This document shows positions 24,158-31,021 of a DNA stretch of 31,021 nucleotides, in pieces. The position numbers were made by a program, and so were the translations under genes. The stretch comes from Rhodothermales bacterium. Its GTDB lineage: Bacteria > Bacteroidota > Rhodothermia > Rhodothermales > JAHQVL01. The stretch covers positions 1 to 31,021 of the forward strand of contig JAWKNW010000042.1 in the NCBI GenBank assembly GCA_041391505.1, in the 5' to 3' direction. The number at the start of each line of letters is the position of its first letter. The first letter of the stretch is position 1. The notes under the pieces are model-generated. The model did not search any database, was not told where the DNA came from, and was given only the letters and a program-made list of their open reading frames with translations.

Positions 24158-24891
24158 CGCAGCCCGACGAAATCCAGACCGTTCGCGTACTTCGAGTACC
24201 GCGAGATCCGGAAGGGGAACGCCCCGGCGATCCGGTCGGCGTCCGCCGCGTCTTCGACGGCATATTTGATCTCCACGATAGAGCGCCCGGTGTCGACGGC
24301 GCGGCGGAGCGGGTCCAGGCCTCGGGGAGACGCGCCGTGGAAGGTGAGGTCGGTGTCGACCGTGATGCGGAAGCGCCGGTCGGCCGACAGGTAGTAGGTG
24401 CGGTAGTACCGGTTGACGAGCGCCGGCTCCACCCACTGCAGCCGCAGGCGGTAGGGCTCGGGAAGTCGCGCCGCGATCGCGTCGGTCCAGTCCGGCGGCC
24501 ATTCCGCGGCGAAATCGAAGGCGGGCAACGCGATCAGTTCCTTGCGGCCGGTGAGCCCGTGTTTGATCTTGAACTCGAGCCGGGGCGCGGCGACGCGGCC
24601 GAAGAGCGGACCGTACCAGCGGATCCGGATCTTCATCCGGTTCATGACGCCTTCGACGGTCTGCCGGTAGCTCGAACGGGTCGGGTCGTCGAGGTAGATG
24701 TTGTTGACGTGCCGGCCGGCGTAGATCGGGCGGAAGAGCCCGTGATTGACGCGCAGGATGGCCTCGATCTCCGGGCGCGCGAGCCCTTCGGCGACGAGTT
24801 TGCGTTCGTAGCGCGGTTCAGCGTGTTCGACCGCCGCCGGCCGGGTCTCGACGCCGGGGAGGAGGCTACTCGGAAGCTTTGCCGTAAACAT
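24154..24891 (-). CDS. VTC-domain polyphosphate polymerase-like protein
   Basis: A 245-residue soluble protein of the VTC / triphosphate tunnel metalloenzyme type. Near the N-terminus is PRYERKLVAEG (the ExK entry strand), then NNIYLDDP, RMKIRIRWYG, LEFKIKHGLTGRKE and late in the chain VEIKYAV with SRYSKYANGLD. These are the basic and acidic strands that line the tunnel. Yeast Vtc4 makes polyphosphate with such a domain; bacterial members are little studied. The start lies 26 bp inside the end of the CotH gene and the gene is last in a three-gene operon. Confidence 0.87.
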   Translation of the reverse strand: MFTAKLPSSLLPGVETRPAAVEHAEPRYERKLVAEGLARPEIEAILRVNHGLFRPIYAGRHVNNIYLDDPTRSSYRQTVEGVMNRMKIRIRWYGPLFGRVAAPRLEFKIKHGLTGRKELIALPAFDFAAEWPPDWTDAIAARLPEPYRLRLQWVEPALVNRYYRTYYLSADRRFRITVDTDLTFHGASPRGLDPLRRAVDTGRSIVEIKYAVEDAADADRIAGAFPFRISRYSKYANGLDFVGLR

Positions 24892-27484
24892 GACCGTAGA
24901 GCAGATCGCCTACGCGATCTCCAGTGGGGCGCTGCAGGGCCCCGTTGATAAACAGGGACGATCCGGTCTCGAGCAACAGGGGGGTCTCGACGGCGTCCAT
25001 GCGCAGGTTATACGCCTCGGCGGAGGCCGGGCCGAATTCGGACTTCTTCTGGAAGATGGCGAAGCCGAGCCGGCTGTCGATGATGGAGGCGTTGCGGAGG
25101 GTGACGACCGATTTGTCCTTGCTGGCGATGGCGATGGCGCTGCCGACGATCGTTACGCTGTCGGCTTCCAGCACGCTGTATTCGCCGGCGCTGAGCGCCT
25201 TGTCGCCCGCGCCGCGCACATGGATGCCCACGGCGCGCACCTGCGAGCCCGAAATGTCGATGCCGTCGTTCCCGAGGCGCTCGAAACGCGCGTTGCGCAC
25301 GACGCCCTCCACGAAGTCGCCGTCGAACGCATCCGACCGGGTGTCGCGAAAAAGGGCATCCTCCAGCGAAAACCGGGTGCGTACGATGTTGAGCGCGTCC
25401 TCGGAGCGCGAGCGCGTAAACGCGACGTGCTCCATGCGGACGGGCGACTCGTAAAAGACGACGGCGCCGGTCTGATTCCACGCGCCGCGCCCGGCGCTGC
25501 CCAGCCCATCGAACAAGGCATGCCGGATCGTCGATTCCTCGCCGGCCTGCAGGACGACCAGCCCCTGACCGGTGCTGTCGGCAGAGCCGAAGCGCACCGG
25601 ATCGGCCTCGGTGCCGTTGGCCACGACCGGTCCCCGCGCGAGCACGAAGGCGCTGTCCGACAGGTCGAGATGCGCGCCGGCTTCGAGGAGGAAGGTGTAG
25701 CCGGTGGGCAGGATCATGATGTCGCCGACGCGCCAGTCGCCGGCCGGCACCGTCACCCGGCGCGCGGCCTCGTCGATGCGCAGAAACGGAAACGTATGCG
25801 CATTCGGTTCGTCGCGCGTCGGATCGCCGTCGACCAGGGCGCGGACGACGCTGGGATACGGGAAGATCGTGGTCGACTTCAGGGAGTCGCTCCCGAGCAG
25901 GTGGTACCGGACGGTCAGCAGCCCGCGCAGCGAGTCGGAGGCGGCGATCGAATCGGGAAGGGGGAAGGAGACGGACGAGAACGTGGCCGTCATCCCGTCG
26001 TTTCGGGCCGGGAGGAACGCCGGTTCGGCGGGCCGGCTGACGACCCGGTCGTTCAGGGCGAGCGCATCCACATACACCGGGAGAAAATGCGTGGCGGCGA
26101 GTTCGAGTTGGACGGACCCGCTGTCATGCCCGAGCAGGTGCGCGCGGAGGGCGTCCACCGGGTGCAGGCCGAAATCGATCAGCCGGCGGTTGTGGTCCAC
26201 CGAGGCATACGGGAACGCGTATTCGGGATTGTCGAGATGGACGATCCGCTCCTTGCGGACCCATTCGTCGCGCAGATCCTCCTGCAGGCCGGCGAAATAC
26301 GCCGGATCCGCCACGCGTTCGAGTTCACCGACGTACGCCGCAAAAAAAGTCGTGTCCTGAAGCAGAATGCGTTGCAGGGCGTCCGGGTAGTCCGAGGCGT
26401 CGAATCCGTTCCCGGAGGCCCAGATCGCGCCGATCTGCGTCCCGGAAAGCGCATCGTACCCGATGGGTTCAATGCGTGCCGTGATCGGGTTGTAATAGAA
26501 CCGGATGTTGCGCCACACCGCCCCGTGTTTGCTGCCGAGCAGTTCCGATAGCGCCATGAAACGGGCCATGCGCTCGACATCGAATACCGCATGTGCCGGC
26601 ATGGCGCCGCTCCTGAAATCCGTGAGCAGGCTCAGGGCGTGGAGGTACTGGTTGTACTGGACGGGATCGCGCTGGATGGACTGGCTCTTGAACGCGTCGA
26701 TGTAGGTGGCCTCGAACGTCGAACTCGTCGCGGACGCCATGTCCTTGAATTCCGTCAGATCGAAAACGTCGTCCCAGAGCGGCTGCTCGGAGAACCGCAG
26801 GATGGGGCCTTCCCGCCGGTTTCGGTGTTCGATCAGGCGTTTGTCGAAGTGCTCTTCCAGGGCATAGATGCCCATGTATTTTCCGTTGATCGTCACGCCA
26901 ATGAAATCGTACCGGAGCGACAGGACATCTTCGCGTTCCAGCGCCCGGTGATACACCCATTCGGCCAGGTAATTCCGGGTGCCGGGGTCCTGGATCGAGA
27001 AGGTATTCATGCCGAAAACCGTCTGGTCGCCCTTTACATGGACGCGGAAGGACCACTTGTCGCCGGCGAGATGGTCGACCAGATCGCCTTTGAGCCGCAG
27101 CGTGACGTCGTAGGTTTTTCCATTCGACGTCAGGCGGGCCGGGACGTAATCGTCGTCGCTCGCGATCAGCTGGCCCATGCGAAGCGCCGTCTCGCGCTTA
27201 TAGGCGATCCACTGGAAATCGGTGTGCTTGATGTCGATCGCGATCTGCTCGGGGCGTGCCAGCAGTGCGCTCTCGACCCGGTTGGCGAGGGTGACGGGAG
27301 CTTGCATCAGGCTCGATGCCGTCGCCTCCGGGTCGAAGGCTTGCCGCTGCGTCAGCAGGGCGCCGATCCAGAACGTCAGCGCCGAAAGGCAGACCATGAG
27401 GGCCACGACGCCGCCGATGCTGAGCGTGCGTCCCGTGAGCAGCGTGCGCAGGGGCGAGGGCGCCTGGGCCACTTTCAGCTTCAC
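24866..27484 (-). CDS. CotH-kinase-like protein with C-terminal beta-helix
   Basis: An 872-residue protein anchored by one membrane helix (~22-44; IGGVVALMVCLSALTFWIGALL). The CotH-like domain covers ~95-430 (TLRLKGDLVDH, WSFRVHVKG, NYLAEWVYHRAL, GVTINGKYMGIYALEEHFDKRLI). CotH proteins are atypical protein kinases first known from spore coats. The last ~270 residues look like a right-handed parallel beta-helix (short G-I-D-I-S, V-x-x-A-x-F rungs), probably binding a surface polymer. It overlaps DUF4956 by 4 bp at its start and VTC by 26 bp at its end. It faces outward from the cytoplasmic membrane, while VTC is cytoplasmic. Confidence 0.87.
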   Translation of the reverse strand: MKLKVAQAPSPLRTLLTGRTLSIGGVVALMVCLSALTFWIGALLTQRQAFDPEATASSLMQAPVTLANRVESALLARPEQIAIDIKHTDFQWIAYKRETALRMGQLIASDDDYVPARLTSNGKTYDVTLRLKGDLVDHLAGDKWSFRVHVKGDQTVFGMNTFSIQDPGTRNYLAEWVYHRALEREDVLSLRYDFIGVTINGKYMGIYALEEHFDKRLIEHRNRREGPILRFSEQPLWDDVFDLTEFKDMASATSSTFEATYIDAFKSQSIQRDPVQYNQYLHALSLLTDFRSGAMPAHAVFDVERMARFMALSELLGSKHGAVWRNIRFYYNPITARIEPIGYDALSGTQIGAIWASGNGFDASDYPDALQRILLQDTTFFAAYVGELERVADPAYFAGLQEDLRDEWVRKERIVHLDNPEYAFPYASVDHNRRLIDFGLHPVDALRAHLLGHDSGSVQLELAATHFLPVYVDALALNDRVVSRPAEPAFLPARNDGMTATFSSVSFPLPDSIAASDSLRGLLTVRYHLLGSDSLKSTTIFPYPSVVRALVDGDPTRDEPNAHTFPFLRIDEAARRVTVPAGDWRVGDIMILPTGYTFLLEAGAHLDLSDSAFVLARGPVVANGTEADPVRFGSADSTGQGLVVLQAGEESTIRHALFDGLGSAGRGAWNQTGAVVFYESPVRMEHVAFTRSRSEDALNIVRTRFSLEDALFRDTRSDAFDGDFVEGVVRNARFERLGNDGIDISGSQVRAVGIHVRGAGDKALSAGEYSVLEADSVTIVGSAIAIASKDKSVVTLRNASIIDSRLGFAIFQKKSEFGPASAEAYNLRMDAVETPLLLETGSSLFINGALQRPTGDRVGDLLYGHVYGKASE

Positions 27485-28176
27485 GACACGCCTCCGAGGC
27501 TGCGGTTATCGAGCAGGGCGATATGGAGCGAGTCGTTGAGCTTCTGGAGTTCCGATTTGCCGGCTTCCAGATCCGCAAACGACCTGAAGCTGACCACGAA
27601 CGCCGCATCGATCTGCTCCTTGCTTTCGTCGACCCGTTTGAGTTCGAGGGAGAGGCAGTGCCGGTCGAGCACATCGACGATGCGCGACAGACCGATCTTG
27701 CCGCTGCCGTTGCTGCGCACCGTGAGGAAGAGATTGGCCGGCTCGGAGACCCCTTTCAGCCGGTGCATCACCCAGAGAATGCCGAGAATCGCGCCAAAGG
27801 CGACGATGGTGATCCATCGTTGATCGGCGCCGAGCCCCAGCCCGATGGCGATGACCAGAAAGAGGTACGCCAGCTCCTCGGGCTCCTTGATGGCGGATCG
27901 AAAACGGACGATCGAGAGCGCGCCGACGAGACCGAGCGAGAGCGCGAGCGAGGCCTTGACCACGCTGATGATGAGCATGGTGGTCATGGCGAGCAGCACA
28001 AAGTTGCCGGCGAACTGCCTGCGGTTGGATAACGAGGTGCCGAAACGGATGTAGAACCAGGCCAGGATGGCCCCCAGGATCGCGGCCAGCAGCAGGTTGA
28101 GGGTGAAATTCCAGAGCGAGATCTGAACGCTCTGCGAGGCTAGAAATTCCTCGAACGAGGGAAACGAATCGGGCAT
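27481..28176 (-). CDS. DUF4956 membrane protein
   Basis: A 231-residue protein with membrane helices near residues 18-42, 55-75, 75-92, 98-115 and 118-136. It then has a cytoplasmic domain of about 85 residues. The segment LGLVGALSIVRFRSAIKEPEELAYLFLVIAIGLGLG is the conserved core of DUF4956. It is regularly found next to VTC- and CotH-domain genes; its role may be to anchor or feed a polyphosphate polymerase, which is an inference. The ATG at 28176 is chosen; a longer frame to 28245 adds basic residues without family likeness. First gene of the operon. Confidence 0.87.
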   Translation of the reverse strand: MPDSFPSFEEFLASQSVQISLWNFTLNLLLAAILGAILAWFYIRFGTSLSNRRQFAGNFVLLAMTTMLIISVVKASLALSLGLVGALSIVRFRSAIKEPEELAYLFLVIAIGLGLGADQRWITIVAFGAILGILWVMHRLKGVSEPANLFLTVRSNGSGKIGLSRIVDVLDRHCLSLELKRVDESKEQIDAAFVVSFRSFADLEAGKSELQKLNDSLHIALLDNRSLGGVS

Positions 28177-28506
28177 GCGTGATCGGCTGAATGACGAGCG
28201 CACCCGCAACAGGGCGGCGCGCGCAGATGGAACAGAGCGTTCCACTGAACGGGGAATGGGGGGCTGATCGTGCGATAGCGCCGGTTGGGAGGCGCGTGTA
28301 TACCCCTTCGTACCGGCGCGCCGTCTGCACGGACAGTCCGCATGCCGCGTCCGTTACGGCGCGGCATCCGTCATAACGACGTATCCGCGCCGGTCCAAAG
28401 CACATGACGTGCCAGTCTGCATGCCGGCGTCGATTGGGGTCGCCGGCTCCGTGTTCGAGGAGACGCGCGGAACCCCGGACGCGCATCCGGCCCCGATGTC
28501 GGAGGG
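28177..28506. other. 330-bp gap with two inverted repeats upstream of the DUF4956-CotH-VTC operon
   Basis: No convincing gene is seen. The gap holds a 17-bp palindrome TGGAAC-AGAGC-GTTCCA (28228-28244), 52 bp upstream of the DUF4956 start, and a hairpin with arms ATGCCGCG (28342-28349) and CGCGGCAT (28360-28367) whose loop can pair again (CCG-TTA-CGG). The first is a candidate operator; the second has no T run and so is not an intrinsic terminator. It must also hold the operon promoter, which I cannot place. Confidence 0.5.
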
Positions 28507-28758
28507 TCAGCCCCGACGACCGAACCGCTCCAGTTCCGCCGCCACGTCGCGCTTGTGCCGGTTCAGGAGCCGCGTCAGGTGTTTGAGTTTTTCCTCGGTG
28601 GAATTGTGGATGTTTTTTTCGTTTTGCAGCTCGCGTTCGAGCCACTCGATATGTTCGAGCAGTTGCTCGACTTCCGTCGTGGGCATCATCCGATAAACCG
28701 CGAGGACATCGTTGTCCACGGGTTGGGGTCGGGCGCCCGTTGCATCGCTGTTGGGCAT
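28507..28758 (-). CDS. Small coiled-coil hypothetical protein
   Basis: An 83-residue protein. Residues ~27-75 form a charged heptad-rich coiled coil (VEQLLEHIEWLERELQNEKN…LKHLTRLLNRH). There is no signal peptide or membrane segment. It lies upstream of the DUF4956 operon on the same strand, 330 bp away, and is divergent from the T9SS cargo gene. The residue pattern is protein-like, but no family is recognised. Confidence 0.6.
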   Translation of the reverse strand: MPNSDATGARPQPVDNDVLAVYRMMPTTEVEQLLEHIEWLERELQNEKNIHNSTEEKLKHLTRLLNRHKRDVAAELERFGRRG

Positions 28759-29054
28759 CGTACCGTGCGCGCGGTGCGCGTTGAAAGGCTTGTTCGAGAA
28801 GAGAGCGCGCCGGACGGTCGCACGAAGGGGGGAATCGGTCGCCGGCGGAAAGGAAGTGTAGGCTGGTTACAAACACCGCGCCTCAGGGTTTCCGCCCGGA
28901 TGTTGTGCAGATGTTCTTCTTTTGTGATCCCTTGTTATCGATTTGTGATACTTACGCGTGGGGATGTCCCTCATCTTGGTGGATGGCGCGTCAAACGGCG
29001 ATGTCCGGTACCGCGCCTCGATACGCTAGGCTATCAGACCAATCCATCCAGACT
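28759..29054. other. 296-bp divergent gap; promoter region of the T9SS cargo gene
   Basis: No gene is supported. The stretch 28912-28955 is AT-rich compared with its surroundings and contains repeated TTGT/TTTG words (CTTTTGTGAT, CCTTGTTAT, GATTTGTGAT). This suggests promoter elements for the gene at 29055, but no exact -33/-7 pair can be set. Confidence 0.35.
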
Positions 29055-30737
29055 ATGAAACGATTGCTTCTTCTTTTCCTGTTCGTCGCCTTCGCCGGCA
29101 GTGCACAGGCCCAGATCCGAATAAACGAGGTCGGCTACGCCGGCGTCGATATCCAGGGGTCCGCCAAATGGGTGGAACTCTACAACGCCGGAGATGCCGA
29201 CGTCGATGTCTCCGATTACTGGCTGTGCAACTTCCCGGCCTACAGTCAGATTTCGGGACTCACGGTGCTCGATGGGGCCATGATGATTCCCGCCGGCGGC
29301 TACCTCGTCGTCGCCTTCGACGCCGTCGGGGCGGATGACGGCGAGGTGGGCCTCTACGCCTCGAACGAGTTCGGCAACTCGGACGCGATGCTCGACTATG
29401 TCCAGTACGGCGCCGCCGGCCACACGCGCGAGACGGTGGCTGTGGGCGCGGGCGTCTGGACCGCCGGCACGTTCGCCACGGCGCCCATGATGGGCGAGAC
29501 GCTCAGCTTCCTCGGGACGGGATCGACGCCGGCCGAGAGCTGGGTCGTCGCCTCGCCTTCGCCCGGTGCGAGCAACGGCGCCGATCATACGACGGCGATG
29601 CGCGCCTCCATCGACCGGTTCAGCATGGACGCCGGCCATCTCTTTATCCGGGACGAAACGAACGGGCTGCCCGAGGCCAACTCCGCGATCGACTTCGACA
29701 TGGCCCCCTTCATCACCCAGGGCTTCGGTCCGTCGGGCGATATCATCCGCTACTACAACTTCGACGTGCAGCCGACCGCGCCGGCGCCGATCTACGTGCT
29801 GTTCCGCGAGGGCGAGGACGCTCCGGTGGCCGGCCAGTATAACATCGTCGACGTCATCCCCGGGGATGAAAACTACAACGACTTCTGGCAGCCCGTGAAG
29901 GTCACGGTGCCGGCGAACTATGTGGCGAACGCCATCACGAGCGCGGCGGCGCTGACCGAAGCCGGCTACACGATGGAACCGCTCGACGTGATCGTGAACT
30001 GCCCGATCGTGCCGGAAGGGTCGGCGGCGGCCGCGCGGCTGAACGCGCAGAACGGCTCGGGCCTGGTCAACGGCTGGTACAAGGACGAGGCGGTGTTCTA
30101 CTTCGAGTTCGGCGAAGCCGCCCTGGCGCCCGAAAGCGGATCGGTGCCAGTTTCGCCCATCTACGTGACGTTCAACATCAATCCGGATCAACCGGACGGC
30201 GGCCCGCCCTCGGGCTTCAAGACGGAAGAAGGGAGCGCGCAGACGCACAACGTGGTGGCGACGCTGCCGGGTGACGAGGGGTACTCGCCGCTGTGGGTGG
30301 TGAATATCTACGACAACGCGGAGTTCGATCTGGTGAGCGACCTGGCCAGCGCGGAAGGGGCAACGATCCTCGCTCCCGGTGCTGCGCTCGTCAACTGCCC
30401 CGTCGTGGCCGTCGAAGGGGATGTGGCCATCGAGAAGCTGCCGGGAGAAACCCCGACGCATTTCGCGCTCCAGGGCAACTTCCCCAACCCGTTCAATCCG
30501 ACGACCACCATCCGCTACGACCTCTCGGTGGGCGGTCAGGTGGAACTGGCGGTGTTCAACATGCTGGGGCAGCAGGTCGCCGAACTGGTGAGTGCTCCCC
30601 AGGCCGCCGGCGCGTACCAGGTACAGTGGGATGGACGCGATAGCCAGGGTCAGGTTGTGGCCTCCGGCGTCTACCTCTACCGGGTCACCTTCAACGGAAA
30701 CGCCTCACAATCCCGGGTGATGACGCTTTTGAAGTAA
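29055..30737 (+). CDS. Secreted lamin-tail-domain protein with T9SS sorting domain
   Basis: A 560-residue exported protein. Signal peptide MKRLLLLFLFVAFAGSAQA; residues ~20-175 look like a lamin-tail domain (RINEVGYAG, KWVELYNAGDADVDVSDYWL). The middle contains two related units of about 75-85 residues (~245-318 and ~368-452), each starting PIYV and ending VNCPIV/VNCPVV with an LPGDE/IPGDE core. The C-terminus (~475-560) has NFPNPFNPTTTIRYDL, VFNMLGQQVAEL and SGVYLYRV, the type A sorting domain of type IX secretion. It should end on the cell surface or outside. A strong terminator follows. Function unknown. Confidence 0.88.
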   Translation: MKRLLLLFLFVAFAGSAQAQIRINEVGYAGVDIQGSAKWVELYNAGDADVDVSDYWLCNFPAYSQISGLTVLDGAMMIPAGGYLVVAFDAVGADDGEVGLYASNEFGNSDAMLDYVQYGAAGHTRETVAVGAGVWTAGTFATAPMMGETLSFLGTGSTPAESWVVASPSPGASNGADHTTAMRASIDRFSMDAGHLFIRDETNGLPEANSAIDFDMAPFITQGFGPSGDIIRYYNFDVQPTAPAPIYVLFREGEDAPVAGQYNIVDVIPGDENYNDFWQPVKVTVPANYVANAITSAAALTEAGYTMEPLDVIVNCPIVPEGSAAAARLNAQNGSGLVNGWYKDEAVFYFEFGEAALAPESGSVPVSPIYVTFNINPDQPDGGPPSGFKTEEGSAQTHNVVATLPGDEGYSPLWVVNIYDNAEFDLVSDLASAEGATILAPGAALVNCPVVAVEGDVAIEKLPGETPTHFALQGNFPNPFNPTTTIRYDLSVGGQVELAVFNMLGQQVAELVSAPQAAGAYQVQWDGRDSQGQVVASGVYLYRVTFNGNASQSRVMTLLK

Positions 30738-30793
30738 GATTGACGCATAGTAGGGTGTCGCCACGTTTTACTGCAAGCGATGCTCCCTGAATT

Positions 30794-30828
30794 CGGCGCG
30801 CCGGCTCCATCCGGCGCGCCGTTTTTTT
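30794..30828 (+). terminator. Intrinsic terminator after the T9SS cargo gene
   Basis: An 11-bp perfect GC stem (CGGCGCGCCGG / CCGGCGCGCCG) around the loop CTCCAT, followed by seven T. It lies 56 bp after the stop at 30737. Confidence 0.92.
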
Positions 30829-30902
30829 ATGCGCGCCGCAGGTCGCCGGCGCCCGGTTTGCGCCGGGTGTTGCCGAACGGGCAGCCGGCCGCGTTCCCTC
30901 CG

Positions 30903-30920
30903 CAGGGCAATCGCATGCTC
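30903..30920 (+). repeat. Dispersed 18-bp repeat, copy 2
   Basis: Exact second copy of the 18-mer at 3432-3449, in the gene-free end of the window. Confidence 0.5.
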
Positions 30921-30942
30921 TTCAAACGTGAGCATCTCCCGG

Positions 30943-30975
30943 TATGAGCGTATGGGGGTATGGGGGTATGGGAGG
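30943..30975 (+). repeat. G-rich 8-mer tandem repeat TATGGGGG
   Basis: TATGAGCG, TATGGGGG, TATGGGGG, TATGGGAG: two exact and two degenerate units. The G runs are three bases apart and could form a two- or three-layer quadruplex. A GCCCCCAT at 30991 can pair with a unit. No gene is seen from 30829 to the window end. Confidence 0.6.
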
Positions 30976-31021
30976 TTCTGCGGTAAAAATGCCCCCATGC
31001 ACCCATAAGAAACGGTTGGGA

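Noticed and set aside
24890..27823. Long plus-strand frames opposite the CotH gene
   Set aside because: Antisense shadows; repetitive charged composition, and no start context.
28228..28244. LexA box
   Set aside because: The spacer is five bases where the GAAC-N4-GTTC box has four, so it is listed only as an unassigned palindrome.

Overview
The window looks like a chromosomal segment of a high-GC member of the Rhodothermales / Rhodothermota (Bacteroidetes sensu lato). The evidence is a secreted protein ending in a type IX secretion (Por) sorting domain (29055-30737), FtsX/MacB-type permeases of the Bacteroidetes kind, a clade II (Sec-exported) nitrous oxide reductase operon, and a CotH/VTC/DUF4956 module. 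There is no rRNA or tRNA gene to confirm this, so the taxonomy is an inference.

Layout. (1) 1-3294, minus strand: a CHAT protease plus NACHT NTPase STAND protein. Its expected C-terminal part (a conserved linker and several membrane segments) lies in another frame and begins one base after the stop of the first part. This is either a frame-broken single gene or a coupled pair, and it runs off the window. (2) 3553-8967, plus strand: a PadR-type repressor overlapping (ATGA) the first of two large FtsX-type permeases, followed by a secreted GH43 glycosidase (8982-10049). (3) 10101-11148, minus strand: a small, probably 5'-truncated protein and a VapC/VapB-like toxin-antitoxin pair. (4) 11324-19433, minus strand: a nitrous-oxide respiration locus. 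In transcription order it holds two tandem Rrf2 regulators, a cytochrome c lipoprotein, nosZ, a NosB-position membrane protein, nosL, nosD, nosF and nosY, and then, after a gap with a dispersed repeat, a second paralogous cytochrome c. (5) 19591-24157: an SGNH/TPR protein (+), an HtrA-like protease (-) and an M20 amidohydrolase (+). (6) 24154-28176, minus strand: a tightly overlapping DUF4956 - CotH/beta-helix - VTC operon. (7) 28507-31021: a small coiled-coil protein, the T9SS cargo protein with a strong terminator, and a gene-free end with repeats.

How the parts fit. The nos genes encode one pathway: NosZ reduces N2O to N2, NosDFY and NosL support copper-sulfur centre assembly, and the cytochromes c are likely electron donors. 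The two Rrf2 proteins share a C-x6-C-x5-C cluster motif. A similar imperfect inverted repeat (GTCTTA half-site, 6-nt spacer) lies 10-11 nt upstream of both Rrf2 starts and of the cytochrome/nosZ start, so the Rrf2 proteins are the likely direct regulators of the operon.

Most notable: the CHAT-NACHT-membrane protein with its frame break, the triplicated Rrf2 operator, the stem and heptamer repeat between nosZ and the next gene, and the CotH/VTC/DUF4956 cassette. All functions are assigned from motifs and remembered family features; no database search was run.
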